Assembly (NCBI GenBank): GCA_030651695.1
Contig: JAUSCD010000005.1
Span: 248,915-312,914, forward strand
From: Pseudohongiella sp.
GTDB lineage: Bacteria; Pseudomonadota; Gammaproteobacteria; Pseudomonadales; Pseudohongiellaceae
Reading direction: 5' to 3'
Length of the DNA stretch: 64,000 nucleotides
Made by a program: the position numbers and the translations under genes. Position 1 is the stretch's first letter; the number at the start of each line of letters is the position of its first letter. Below the pieces are notes generated by a model that ran no database searches, was not told the DNA's origin, and saw only the letters and a list, made by a program, of their open reading frames with translations. Below, piece after piece: positions 27,611-37,034 of this stretch.

Positions 27611-28845
27611 AGTATGTTGTGTTCGGGCCGGCATTTGCCGGCCTGCTGTTTTTTACGACGGCATTTCTGCCGATGGGGGCTGTAATGGCTGATACGTCCA
27701 TTCGCCCGTTCACAATCCATATCTCCGATGAAGATATTGCCGACCTGAAGTCTCGCCTTGCCCGTTCTCGTCTGCCTGACGAGTTGTCTGGTACTGAATG
27801 GAGCTACGGCACCAACACATCTTATCTCGCTGAGCTGTTGTCGTATTGGCAACACGAATTTGACTGGCGTGCACAAGAAGCGCAGTTAAATCGTTTTGAT
27901 CAGTTTGTAACGGAGATCGACGGGCTGGATATTCATTTTATCCATCAGCGATCTCCTCACCCGAATGCCACGCCATTGCTGATTACCCATGGCTGGCCAG
28001 GCTCCATCGTTGAGTTTCATAAAATCATCGAGCCGCTGACGCATCCTGAATTACATGGAGGCGATGTTAACGATGCATTCCACGTGGTAGCCCCGTCACT
28101 GCCGGGTTTTGCATTCTCACAGAAACCATCTGCGCCCGGTTACAATCCGGAAAAAATGGCACATATTCTGGCGGCTCTGATGCAGCGTCTGGGTTACGAA
28201 AAGTATGGCGCTCAGGGCGGTGACTGGGGTGGCATCATCAATCGTATTGTGGCAGCGCGTTACCCTGACAATGTCATTGGTCTGCATTCAAATTTTGTGC
28301 TGGCCAATCCCCCATCCGATGCTGACGTGCGTGCTGCAACGCCCGCTGCTGATCTGGCGAGGCGTGAACAGCGGCAGGCATTTATGGCCAACGAGACCGC
28401 CTACCAGCAGATTCAGGGCAGCAAACCACAAACACTGGGTGTTGGCCTTAATGATTCGCCTGCCGGGCTGGCGGCCTGGATTGTGGAAAAGTTTCACGGC
28501 TGGAGTGATCTGCCCTCAGGCGATCCGGAAGAAAAGTTCACTAAAGATGAGATGCTGACCAATATCAGTGTGTACTGGTTTACGCAGAGCATCACCTCGT
28601 CAGCGCGGATATATTTCGAAAATCGTGCGGTGCCGATGACAGAGCCATTGGGTTTTGTCACCGTGCCAACAGCAGGCGCCATTTTTCCGAAAGAAATTTA
28701 CCTGACGCCACGCTTATGGGCAGAGCAATCCTACAATATTGTGCGTTGGACTGAGATGCCACAGGGTGGGCACTTTGCTGCGCTGGAAGAACCAGAGCTG
28801 TTGCTGACGGATATCCGCGCTTTCTTCCGTCAGCTGCCACAATAG
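27607..28845 (+). CDS. epoxide hydrolase with EHN domain (microsomal/juvenile-hormone type), exported
   Basis: 412 residues, GTG start overlapping the previous stop (GTGA). A signal-like hydrophobic N-terminus is followed by the epoxide-hydrolase N-terminal domain (SIRPFTIHISDEDIADLKSR, then RLPDELSGTEWSYG). The alpha/beta core has the oxyanion motif HGWPGSIVEF, nucleophile aspartate in AQGGDWGG, tyrosine/acid region SARIYFENR, and the catalytic histidine in GGHFAALEEPELL. It should open an epoxide to a diol, via an ester intermediate. Coupling to paralogue 2 and a TetR-type operator suggest an inducible catabolic or detoxification unit. Confidence 0.9.
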   Translation: MKYVVFGPAFAGLLFFTTAFLPMGAVMADTSIRPFTIHISDEDIADLKSRLARSRLPDELSGTEWSYGTNTSYLAELLSYWQHEFDWRAQEAQLNRFDQFVTEIDGLDIHFIHQRSPHPNATPLLITHGWPGSIVEFHKIIEPLTHPELHGGDVNDAFHVVAPSLPGFAFSQKPSAPGYNPEKMAHILAALMQRLGYEKYGAQGGDWGGIINRIVAARYPDNVIGLHSNFVLANPPSDADVRAATPAADLARREQRQAFMANETAYQQIQGSKPQTLGVGLNDSPAGLAAWIVEKFHGWSDLPSGDPEEKFTKDEMLTNISVYWFTQSITSSARIYFENRAVPMTEPLGFVTVPTAGAIFPKEIYLTPRLWAEQSYNIVRWTEMPQGGHFAALEEPELLLTDIRAFFRQLPQ

Positions 28846-28854
28846 AGCTCAGCC

Positions 28855-29532
28855 TTAAAGCGGGTCGTGACCCCAGGGTGTTGGTGGTGTTGCGACTGGC
28901 GTGGTCAGATCAAACTCAACGCGGAACAGTCGGTCCGAGTCAGTGCGCGCAAGCTCATATACAAACTGCTCACCCGGCACAATTTCCATTGCCCAGACAT
29001 TGGTTACTGACGCAGCGGAGCCATCCCGCATAAACAGATCTATTGAGAATTGATCAACGGGGAACTCCTGCCGAACCGCGGTGCCTGCTGTGGTGGTGTC
29101 GCCGCCATATTGCGTTAACACATCCTCAGAGCCATCTTCGTGGCGGTGATCGTGTTTCAAACGCAAGCCCTCGCCAGTTTGCGTCACAATCCAGGTGCGG
29201 CTGTGATCATCACCAACATGGAAGGGGATGCGTAATTCTCCGTCATGGCACTCGCGCACATGCATGATCAGGGTCTGTCCGGCGAATGCGTCATTGGGGT
29301 TAGTGGGTTGGTTCACAGCGATGCGGCCGGCATAAGCCAGGCCACAATGCTGTTGGAACGCAGCCATAAACTGACCGGCGGGGGATGAAGCAGTGCCAGA
29401 AGCAGTGCCAGCAGTTGCGGAGACGGCAGGCGGGGTGTCGCCGGCGTCGCTGCAGGCGGCCAGACTTAAAAGCAGGCCTGCCGCGATCAGAAAACGATGT
29501 CCGGGGTTCGACACTTGAGGTGGTGGCAGCAT
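28855..29532 (-). CDS. hypothetical lipoprotein
   Basis: 225 residues. The lipobox SLAAC places the acylated cysteine at residue 27. A low-complexity Ala/Thr/Ser linker follows, then a domain with QQHCGLAYAGRIAV, MHVRECHDGELRIPFHVGDD and KHDHRHEDGSEDVLTQYGG. The histidine-rich centre may bind a metal. I do not recognise a named family. It is convergent with the epoxide hydrolase, nine bases apart, and separate from other minus-strand genes. Confidence 0.7.
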   Translation of the reverse strand: MLPPPQVSNPGHRFLIAAGLLLSLAACSDAGDTPPAVSATAGTASGTASSPAGQFMAAFQQHCGLAYAGRIAVNQPTNPNDAFAGQTLIMHVRECHDGELRIPFHVGDDHSRTWIVTQTGEGLRLKHDHRHEDGSEDVLTQYGGDTTTAGTAVRQEFPVDQFSIDLFMRDGSAASVTNVWAMEIVPGEQFVYELARTDSDRLFRVEFDLTTPVATPPTPWGHDPL

Positions 29533-29705
29533 AATATTTTTCCTGTATTGGAATGATTAAGTACGGATTTTAGCCATTACCCAACCATAGTACAGGACTG
29601 GCGCCATGCGCCAGTCAAATGTCAGCCGCCTGAGGAATTTCCGTGCGCCCGGGCTAATCTCTGTGGTGGTCCCGAAAAAAGACAAACCCCGGCGTGAGGT
29701 TCTTA

Positions 29706-30275
29706 TCAGTCGGGGCGGTTGCAGCGTGGATCACCTCGCTGGATGCCGGTCAGCATTTCACGTGTGAGGGGAATGGGATCACATCCGTGCCCTGTTTCGC
29801 AGATCATATCCCACTGCGGTTCAGCCTTGATGTGGCAGTCCAGACAGTTTCCGCCAAAACGGTTCACAACGTCAGTAAATCCACGTGTAACAATTTCTGA
29901 ACCTTCGGAGCTGACAGTCAGTTCAAAAAACTCCCAGTCATTGGTAGCCGGGCTGGTACCTTCTGGTTGTTTGACCATCACTTCCGTGGGAACCAGTTGC
30001 ACAACGGAGCCTGTTGGCCAGGTGCCGCCGGTGGCAGAATTGGCTACAACCAGTGTCGCTTCAAGGTCGCCCAATAAATTATCTACAAAAAAGCCGCGCA
30101 CAGGATTCATGTCTGTGATGCAGTCAAAGGTCGATGCATCTATCGCTATTGCTGCTGACGGTTGTGATTGCGCATTCAACTGGCTGATGCCGAGGCCGGT
30201 TGTCAGCAGCACGGCCGCAACGCCGGCACCGATTCGGAGCCTGGTATTAAAGATTTTGGGCAGAGATTGCAGCAT
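29706..30275 (-). CDS. exported protein with a single c-type haem motif
   Basis: 189 residues with a signal peptide ending LNAQS. A CLDCH motif at residues 144-148 fits covalent haem c attachment; further cysteines at 52, 159, 165 and 186 could form disulfides or a second site. The rest (DASTFDCITDMNPVRGFFVD, then a beta-rich region) is not recognised. A small periplasmic electron carrier or a fragment-like relative of multihaem proteins is possible. A distal methionine ligand cannot be assigned by eye. Confidence 0.65.
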   Translation of the reverse strand: MLQSLPKIFNTRLRIGAGVAAVLLTTGLGISQLNAQSQPSAAIAIDASTFDCITDMNPVRGFFVDNLLGDLEATLVVANSATGGTWPTGSVVQLVPTEVMVKQPEGTSPATNDWEFFELTVSSEGSEIVTRGFTDVVNRFGGNCLDCHIKAEPQWDMICETGHGCDPIPLTREMLTGIQRGDPRCNRPD

Positions 30276-30368
30276 GATGTTCCCTCGGTATTCGGATATT
30301 TGTTGGAAGTGTCTGTTTCAATCGAGGCGATAATATCGTGTGCGACATAAAATCGCAATGATCTGTGA

Positions 30369-30878
30369 TCACTCGTTCTGGTCGGGAGTGTGCTGCAAAT
30401 GTTTCAGTAACGCATCCAGTTGTTGTTTAAGCGCAATGCTTTGTTCCAATGGATATCCGGCCCTTCTGAAAAGCTGCTCAGGGATGCATGCGCATTTTAC
30501 TTTCAGGGATTTGCCTTTGCGGGTCAGTGTTATGTTTACCACACGCTCATCGTCTGTCGCGCGGGTGCGCTCGATCACATCCATCAGTTCCAGACGTTTG
30601 AGCAAGGGAGTCAGAGTATTGGTTGCAAGCTGCGCGCGCTGCCCGATATGTGAGACGGTGCAGGGCGCATCCTCCCACAAAATCAGCAGCACAATGTACT
30701 GCGGATAGGTCAGCCCCAGTGGCTCCAGTAGTGGCTGATATAGCCGTGTCACCAGTCGCGATGCGGCGTACAAAGGAAAACAAAGCTGATTGTCCAGCCG
30801 CAGAAAACGTTCCGGGTCCACCGGTTCGACGGGCAGGGAACTCTTTGTTTTATCGCTTTTGGCCATGAGGCGGCGCAT
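30369..30878 (-). CDS. MarR family regulator, OhrR type
   Basis: 169 residues. DNQLCFPLYAASRLVTRLYQPLL contains the reactive cysteine (Cys33) at the position that senses organic peroxide in OhrR proteins, followed by the winged helix LTYPQYIVLLILWE, HIGQRAQLATNTLTPLLKRLE and a wing with DDERVV. Two further cysteines occur at KVKCACIPE and could be the resolving residues of two-cysteine OhrR. No ohr gene is adjacent; the target is unknown. The ATG at 30866 is an alternative start. Confidence 0.87.
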   Translation of the reverse strand: MRRLMAKSDKTKSSLPVEPVDPERFLRLDNQLCFPLYAASRLVTRLYQPLLEPLGLTYPQYIVLLILWEDAPCTVSHIGQRAQLATNTLTPLLKRLELMDVIERTRATDDERVVNITLTRKGKSLKVKCACIPEQLFRRAGYPLEQSIALKQQLDALLKHLQHTPDQNE

Positions 30879-30944
30879 ATCCTGTTGGTCACGAACTTGT
30901 TGCGAGCGTAGCCTGTTTGAATATGCGCTGCAATCTCGCAGTTC

Positions 30945-32993
30945 TCACTGGTTTACGGGGTTCAATTCCTTATGGCGCACGATGATGCGGCTCATGTCGT
31001 GGCGGCAGGAACCTGCCTTTTTGATCAGCTTGGCTTCGCACACATCGCAGCGTACACATTCCTTGAAGTCGATTTTTTCGCGTGCAATGGCACCTGTCGG
31101 GCAGGCGTGCTCACATACAGTACAAACGGTACACTGAGGCACCCGCTTGATTCTGAAAGGGCTCACCAGCGATACCACACCCAGTGCGGCGCCTAGCGGG
31201 CAGACATACCGGCAATAGAACCGCGGCACCACCACACAGGCCAGCAGAATCGCCGCCAGAATGGCAAACAGAATTGCTGAGCCGCTCATAAAAAACAAAG
31301 TCCCGAACGGTTCAAAGTAGGGGAATACCATCACGTTATTAAAAATCAACGCCATGCCCAGAATGAACGCCAGTATCCCGTATTTCACATACAGGCCGTT
31401 CACATGCAGTTTCCGGGGCACTTTTATGGCTTTCTGAATGGGAGCAATCCAGCGTTTAGGTGTGAAGCGGGTAATGATGTCCTGCACAGCGCCGAACGGG
31501 CAAAGCGAAGAACAGAACAGACGGCCCCAGATCAGGGTGGTCACCAACGTGAAGACGACAATCATCAGAACCGGCAGGTTATTCAGGAAAATTGATGGCC
31601 CCTGCACCGCAGCGCCCGTGATATGAGATACCGACAGGAATCCCCCGTCGACAATACCCAGATAGACCAGCGTCGCAGTCAGTGCGACCCAGCGTATCGC
31701 AGCGCGTTTGGTGAAAAACGCAGCCAATGCCAGTGCAAATATCAGCGACAGGTAAATCACCTTGTCCCAAGGTGTAACTCCCCAGGGCGGATCATTAAGA
31801 AACTTGAGAATGACACTGTTCTCAGCCCGTAACACGCTGGCGATCTCGCGCTCGCTGAGGATGGGATCGTTTTGTGCGATGCGCAAACCCAGCCCGGTCA
31901 CCTGGTAACTGACTTCGTACTGATCCCTGCTACCCAAAGGCTGATATGAGAAGTTGATTGGCTGAGCCGGATCTATCCAGTCATCAAGCACAATAGCGCC
32001 GGCAAACTCTGCCCGGTTGGCAATTATGCCGTCATCGGCGTTGCCTGCTGTGACCAGACGGTTCGGCAGGATGCGCCGTCGCGGCGAATCGCCTTGCTGA
32101 ATGGACAAACGATCCTGCCGAAACTGGCCAAAACCATCGCCACCAACGGCCAGCAGTATCATCTGCGCGCCGCCCAGCCTTGCACTGGCGTCACGCTCGG
32201 CACGAACGTACGCTGTGCGACCAATAAAATACTCACCCAGAGCCTGATGCCCAAGATAAGTCAGTGTCAGCTCCAGCTGAATGCCGCCCGGGCCAGGCAT
32301 GATCATCTGCTGGACGATGCCCTGGTCCAGCAGGTCCTGCCAGCTGAGCTCGCGCAGCTCTTCCAGAATGCGCTGCGTACGGGCGCGCTCTATCGGGTCG
32401 CCGGCGACAAAACCGTTGTGGGCCTCAGCAACACGGCGGGCGGCCTCACGCACGCCGCGGGTGATCGCAAAACTGGTCACTGTCGCGCCGGAGATGCCGT
32501 CAATGTCACGCAGCAGGCGGAAATCATCGGATATATGTTTGTGGCGGAACTGCGCCTGAAATACTGGATCCGCTACGAAATCGCCTACGGTATTCACATA
32601 AGATTCGACGTAATCAAGCACTTTGATACCGGTGATCTGGTTGTCCGGGTTCAGGCCAATCAGCATGGCAATGGGGGAGCTGTAACCGCGTTCTTCGGGC
32701 GGGACATCCGCGCTCAGAAACGCGTATCCCACCAGCTCCTGCTGACCATTGTCCGGATTTCGACGGTAACCGTTGTAAACGGGCGGAGTGCCTTGTTTCT
32801 CCGAAAATGACTCCGCCTCTGGCAAGACCTGCTGCAGCCAGCCCGGCTGAACATCGGTAGAAAACGGTGTCCTGACCGGGTTGCCTGCAGCCGGCTGGCG
32901 CGCAGGCTGGGCCAATGCGGCATTTCCGAGCAGACAAGCCAGCACACAGGTGCCGATAAGTTGTATAAGGCGACGATTACGGGTGGCTGACAT
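30945..32993 (-). CDS. NosR/NirI-like membrane flavo-iron-sulfur protein
   Basis: 682 residues. A signal peptide (to about residue 29, ALAQP) leads to a periplasmic FMN_bind domain with SGATVTS at 168-174, the motif in which threonine is flavinylated by ApbE. Several membrane segments follow, with the polyferredoxin cysteines CSSLCP and CRYVCP, and the C-terminus carries two 4Fe-4S-type motifs (CTVCTVCEHACP and CVRCDVCEA). This is the NosR architecture, an electron conduit across the membrane. No nosZ, nosD or other denitrification gene is visible, so a different periplasmic reductase may be served. Confidence 0.88.
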   Translation of the reverse strand: MSATRNRRLIQLIGTCVLACLLGNAALAQPARQPAAGNPVRTPFSTDVQPGWLQQVLPEAESFSEKQGTPPVYNGYRRNPDNGQQELVGYAFLSADVPPEERGYSSPIAMLIGLNPDNQITGIKVLDYVESYVNTVGDFVADPVFQAQFRHKHISDDFRLLRDIDGISGATVTSFAITRGVREAARRVAEAHNGFVAGDPIERARTQRILEELRELSWQDLLDQGIVQQMIMPGPGGIQLELTLTYLGHQALGEYFIGRTAYVRAERDASARLGGAQMILLAVGGDGFGQFRQDRLSIQQGDSPRRRILPNRLVTAGNADDGIIANRAEFAGAIVLDDWIDPAQPINFSYQPLGSRDQYEVSYQVTGLGLRIAQNDPILSEREIASVLRAENSVILKFLNDPPWGVTPWDKVIYLSLIFALALAAFFTKRAAIRWVALTATLVYLGIVDGGFLSVSHITGAAVQGPSIFLNNLPVLMIVVFTLVTTLIWGRLFCSSLCPFGAVQDIITRFTPKRWIAPIQKAIKVPRKLHVNGLYVKYGILAFILGMALIFNNVMVFPYFEPFGTLFFMSGSAILFAILAAILLACVVVPRFYCRYVCPLGAALGVVSLVSPFRIKRVPQCTVCTVCEHACPTGAIAREKIDFKECVRCDVCEAKLIKKAGSCRHDMSRIIVRHKELNPVNQ

Positions 32994-33013
32994 ATTTTGG
33001 GTCCGTGAGTCAG

Positions 33014-33025
33014 ATCAGGGCTGAT
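33014..33025. promoter_or_regulatory. 12-bp palindrome ATCAG-GG-CTGAT upstream of the NosR-like gene
   Basis: A perfect dyad lies 21 bases before the NosR-like start in the 200-base divergent region shared with a kinase. It does not fit the FNR/NNR box (TTGAT-N4-ATCAA). It may be an operator or chance. Confidence 0.25.
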
Positions 33026-33193
33026 TGTTTGAGCACGCGTACTATACTCGCCGGTGTTGCAGTGCTCCAGTGAACGCCACACTTTGTTATAAGTTGATGC
33101 AGGATTGTGTTCGGGGATCATGGATTAGGCGTTCGCAAGCTGGTATAACAATCAGAAAGGGACGTGTTGGCAACCAAAAAATGGAAATAATGT

Positions 33194-34585
33194 ATGCCCT
33201 CCAGTAAACGCCAGGCAGTCAAGTGGCGGCTTAGCTCGCGCGCGTGGCTTATTGCCGGGGTGTACGCACTTGTCTCCATATTGTGGATTTATTTTTCCGA
33301 TCTACTGCTGTTTGCCCTGTTTCCGGATCCTGAAATCTTTGGCCGCGTCAGCGTCTACAAAGGTTTCGCGTTTGTTGTGGTGACGTCTTTGCTTCTGCTG
33401 ATGGTGCTTTTACGGGCATTCGGTGCCGTAGAAGGTGCGTTTTCGGCCTTGCAGTCATCCGAGCGCCGGCTGAGTTCAAGTCGCGGACAATTATCGGCGG
33501 TGATCAACTCCGCTATGGACGCGATTGTCACAGTGGATCTGACCGGGAGAGTGCGTTCATTCAACAGTGCCGCAGAACGGATGTTTGGCACTGATGCAAA
33601 AGAAGTGTTGGGACGTCCGATAGGCAGACTGTTACCAGTCGGAATTGACCAGTTCAGCGCTGCACGATTTGAAACCGTCGGGATTCGCAATGATGGTGAC
33701 AGCTTTCCTGTCGAAGCTGCGGTTTCTGAAGTCCACAGTCGACAAGGTGTATTTTATACCGCCATTTTCCGCGACATCAGTGAACGTCTGTCACAAGAAA
33801 CAGCACTCCGGGAGTTAAACGAAACGCTGGAAAAAAAGGTCATCGACCGCACGCGCGAGCTGGAAGTGGCTGCAGTCCGGGCACAAGCAGCAGATCGCCT
33901 GAAATCGGCGTTTCTGGCCACCATGTCACACGAACTGCGCACGCCACTGAATTCAATCATCGGATTTACAGGCATTGTATTGCAGGGGCTGGCTGGTCCA
34001 TTGAATGAAGAGCAAACGAAGCAGCTCGGAATGGTGCGCGGCAGCGCACGCCATTTACTGGACCTTATTAACGATGTTCTGGACCTTTCCAAGATTGAAG
34101 CAGGGGAGCTGCAGGTCAAGCCGGAGCCATTCAGCATTCGTGAGTCGCTGGATCGGGTGATTGCCAGTGTTCACCCTCAGATCGAAAAAAAAGCACTTCA
34201 GTTCAGCAATGAAATTTCAGCTGATGTTACCGATATGGTTGGCGACCGACGCCGGATAGAACAGATTGTTCTGAATTTACTCAGTAATGCCATCAAGTTC
34301 ACGGATCAGGGCAGCATCAGCCTTGATGCTGCTGTAACCGACGACCAGTTGGTCATCCGGATTGCGGACACTGGTATTGGTATCCGGCCTGGTGATCTGA
34401 AAGGGTTGTTCCAACCGTTTAATCAAATCGACACGGGACTGACACGCGAGCACGACGGCACAGGTCTGGGCCTGGCCATCTGTCGTCGCCTGACCAGCCT
34501 TCTGGGCGGACAGATTGATGTCAGTAGTGAATGGCAGAAAGGCAGCACTTTCAGCATTTCTCTGCCGCTGGTATTCAGGGGATAA
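33194..34585 (+). CDS. membrane sensor histidine kinase with PAS domain
   Basis: 463 residues. Two membrane segments lie at about 18-41 and 55-74, so little is exposed to the periplasm. A PAS domain follows (INSAMDAIVTVDLTGRVRSF to AIFRDISERL), then a short coiled coil. The HisKA domain has His246 in MSHELRTPLNSIIGF, and the HATPase domain has NLLSNAIKF, ADTGIGI and DGTGLGLAICRRL. It has no receiver of its own. A CheY-like gene starts two bases after its stop, and a hybrid kinase follows with overlap: a three-gene phosphorelay. Confidence 0.92.
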   Translation: MPSSKRQAVKWRLSSRAWLIAGVYALVSILWIYFSDLLLFALFPDPEIFGRVSVYKGFAFVVVTSLLLLMVLLRAFGAVEGAFSALQSSERRLSSSRGQLSAVINSAMDAIVTVDLTGRVRSFNSAAERMFGTDAKEVLGRPIGRLLPVGIDQFSAARFETVGIRNDGDSFPVEAAVSEVHSRQGVFYTAIFRDISERLSQETALRELNETLEKKVIDRTRELEVAAVRAQAADRLKSAFLATMSHELRTPLNSIIGFTGIVLQGLAGPLNEEQTKQLGMVRGSARHLLDLINDVLDLSKIEAGELQVKPEPFSIRESLDRVIASVHPQIEKKALQFSNEISADVTDMVGDRRRIEQIVLNLLSNAIKFTDQGSISLDAAVTDDQLVIRIADTGIGIRPGDLKGLFQPFNQIDTGLTREHDGTGLGLAICRRLTSLLGGQIDVSSEWQKGSTFSISLPLVFRG

Positions 34586-34587
34586 AC

Positions 34588-34965
34588 ATGGGGCTGCGTG
34601 TGCAGTTGATAGAGGACAACGAACAGAATCGTTATTTGCTGACGTTTTTGCTGGAGCGTAGCGGTCACCTGGTCAGCGCGGCCAATGATGGACTGGCGGG
34701 TATAAAACTGGCTCAGCAAATGAACCCAGACGTGATTCTGCTCGATATACAGCTACCAACCATGCACGGTTATGATGTGGCCAAAGGCCTGCGTCAGATT
34801 CCGGCGTTGGCCCATACTCCAATCATCGCCGTCACGTCGTATGCCATGCCCGGGGATCGCGAAAAAGCGCTCGCGGCCGGCTGCGATAACTATATTGAGA
34901 AACCAATAGATCCTGAAACGTTTGTCAGTGAGGTCGAGCGTATCGTGCAGGAGCTGCGCAAGTGA
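34588..34965 (+). CDS. stand-alone CheY-like response regulator
   Basis: 125 residues, receiver domain only. Acidic pair Glu9-Asp10, phosphoacceptor Asp53 (ILLDIQLPTMHGYDV) and conserved Lys105 (NYIEKP) are all present. With no output domain it probably relays phosphate or acts by protein contact. The ATG at 34588 follows the kinase stop by two bases; the end overlaps the next gene start as GTGA. Confidence 0.9.
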   Translation: MGLRVQLIEDNEQNRYLLTFLLERSGHLVSAANDGLAGIKLAQQMNPDVILLDIQLPTMHGYDVAKGLRQIPALAHTPIIAVTSYAMPGDREKALAAGCDNYIEKPIDPETFVSEVERIVQELRK

Positions 34966-37034
34966 GTTATGTACTGGTTGTTGATGACAAGGAAGAGAAT
35001 CGCTACTACCTTCAGGCATTGCTGACAGGCCACGGATATCGCGTGACTACTGCCCGTCATGGCGCAGAAGCGCTGGTATTGGCCCGGCAGTCGAGTCCAA
35101 CGTTAATTATCTCTGACTTATTGATGCCGGTGATGGACGGTTACACTTTGCTGCGTCATTGGAAAGCCGACCCCGCGCTGCGGGCACTGCCCTTTATTGT
35201 TTACACCGCGACGTATACACAGGCTGAGGACGAGAAACTCGCCATGGATCTGGGTGCAGATGCTTTCATTCTGAAACCGGCTGAGCCGGATGAGTTTTTG
35301 ACGCGTATGCACGATGTCCTTTCCCGCCCTGCCAGCGCCGGACCACATGCGTCCGGGCCTGAGCGCTCCAATGAAACCGAAGTGCTGCGGCATTACAGCG
35401 AAACGCTGATACGCAAACTGGAAGAAAAGTCCCTGCAGTTGTCTGAAGCCAACCGGGTGCTGGAGCTGGATATTGTGCGCCGGGAAAAAGCGGAAGCAGC
35501 ACTGCGCGACAGTGAGGAGCGTTTCCGGTTGCTGGCGAGCGCCACAAACGACGTTATCTGGGACTGGGATATCCAGAAAGGTACGCATTGGTGGGGAGAC
35601 GGGTTTGCAGATCTGTTTGGTCACACAAATGATGATCTTTTGCGCAATCGCCAGCTCTGGACGAATCTGATTCACCCGGATGACCGGGGCAGGGTCTTGA
35701 GTAGCCTGCAGAGTGCTATCAAAAAGGGTGGCAACTGGCACGCCTCTTATCGATTGCGGCGAGCTGACGGCAGTTGGGCGTCGGTCGAGGACCGCGCGCA
35801 ACTGATCCGCAATGAACAAGGCTCGGCCGTACGGATGGTGGGAGGGCTCAGTGACGTGTCTGAAAGGGCGGCACTCGAAGAGCGTCTGCGCAATTCCCAA
35901 CGCCTTGAAGCCGTCGGGCAATTGACGGGTGGCATCGCACATGACTTCAATAATCTCCTGACCATCGTGCTTGGCAATGCGGAGACATTGGCCGAAGTAC
36001 TGGTGGACGATACCCAAAAAAGAGAGCTGGCACGTATGATTATCGGGGCCGCTGAGCGAGGTGCCGAGCTGACACAAAGATTGCTGGCTTTTGCACGCAA
36101 ACAATCGCTCAGCCCTTGCGCAGTTGACCTGAATAAACTGTTGCTTGGCCTGAATCTGATGCTGGATCGTGTGCTCGGCTCAACTATAGTGCTTGTTTTC
36201 AATCCCGCGAAAAATCTGCCGGCCGCGATGGTCGACGCATCACAACTTGAACACAGCGTACTCAATTTATGTGTGAATGCCCGGGATGCGATGGCTGGCG
36301 GCGGCACTCTGACTGTCGCGAGCGATCAGGTAATCTTTGAGCAGGACTTTCAGTGCAACGGGCATTGGGTGCCGGAGGGTGCCTATGTCCGGCTGCAGGT
36401 TTCCGATACCGGTTGTGGGATTCCGCCAGAGAATATGACCCGAATTTTTGAGCCGTTTTTCAGCACCAAACAAGAAGGTAAAGGGGCAGGCCTGGGATTG
36501 GCGATGGTGTATGGCTTCGTGCGTCAATCAGGTGGCCATATTGTGGTGGAGTCTGAACAAAACAGAGGTACCACTTTCAGTCTCTATTTGCCGCAAGCTG
36601 AAGAAAAAGCCATTGAGCCGGCAGCGCCGGGACGCAGTGCTGATATGCCAGGGGGCTCTGATTGTATTCTTCTGGTGGAAGACGACGTGCTGGTGCGACA
36701 GATAGCGCAACATAATCTTGAGTCGTTGGGTTATCGTGTGATCGCGGCCAGCGGTGGTGAGTCAGCCCTGAGTATCCTGACCGCCATGCGCGCCCGCGGA
36801 GAGAAGGTAGATCTTTTATTTACTGATGTGCAGATGGCTGGCATGAATGGGCCTGATCTGGTGGTACAGGCAGATGTGCTTCAGCCCGGAGTGCGAGTAC
36901 TGTACACCTCCGGTTATACGCCGGAGCTGGCAGTCAAGGGAAGGCTGCCCGGTTCGGACTGGCCCATATTGGGCAAGCCATACCGACGGGCTGAACTGGC
37001 CGCGCATATCGCGACGGCGTTACGTCACCAGTAG
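34962..37034 (+). CDS. hybrid sensor histidine kinase, REC-PAS-HisKA-HATPase-REC
   Basis: 690 residues, no membrane segment, GTG start. An N-terminal receiver (Asp52 in [12 protein letters not shown]) is joined by a coiled coil to a PAS domain ([26 protein letters not shown]). The kinase core has His327 in [16 protein letters not shown], then [18 protein letters not shown] and [13 protein letters not shown]-terminal receiver follows with the acidic pair in LLVEDDVLV and the phosphoacceptor in [13 protein letters not shown]. The H-box belongs to the NtrB-like AHDFNN class. It probably receives phosphate through its first receiver. The end overlaps the convergent slt gene by ten bases. Confidence 0.92.
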   Translation: MSYVLVVDDKEENRYYLQALLTGHGYRVTTARHGAEALVLARQSSPTLIISDLLMPVMDGYTLLRHWKADPALRALPFIVYTATYTQAEDEKLAMDLGADAFILKPAEPDEFLTRMHDVLSRPASAGPHASGPERSNETEVLRHYSETLIRKLEEKSLQLSEANRVLELDIVRREKAEAALRDSEERFRLLASATNDVIWDWDIQKGTHWWGDGFADLFGHTNDDLLRNRQLWTNLIHPDDRGRVLSSLQSAIKKGGNWHASYRLRRADGSWASVEDRAQLIRNEQGSAVRMVGGLSDVSERAALEERLRNSQRLEAVGQLTGGIAHDFNNLLTIVLGNAETLAEVLVDDTQKRELARMIIGAAERGAELTQRLLAFARKQSLSPCAVDLNKLLLGLNLMLDRVLGSTIVLVFNPAKNLPAAMVDASQLEHSVLNLCVNARDAMAGGGTLTVASDQVIFEQDFQCNGHWVPEGAYVRLQVSDTGCGIPPENMTRIFEPFFSTKQEGKGAGLGLAMVYGFVRQSGGHIVVESEQNRGTTFSLYLPQAEEKAIEPAAPGRSADMPGGSDCILLVEDDVLVRQIAQHNLESLGYRVIAASGGESALSILTAMRARGEKVDLLFTDVQMAGMNGPDLVVQADVLQPGVRVLYTSGYTPELAVKGRLPGSDWPILGKPYRRAELAAHIATALRHQ

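Noticed and set aside
33014-33025. FNR-type box before the NosR-like gene
   Set aside because: ATCAG-GG-CTGAT has the wrong half-sites and spacing for TTGAT-N4-ATCAA.
37025-37034. Frameshift or assembly error at the overlap of the hybrid kinase and slt
   Set aside because: Both C-termini are complete for their families; a ten-base convergent overlap is ordinary.
34962-37034. Antisense frames of over 300 codons on the other strand of the hybrid kinase
   Set aside because: They mirror the codon pattern of a well-supported kinase gene and show no recognisable protein features.
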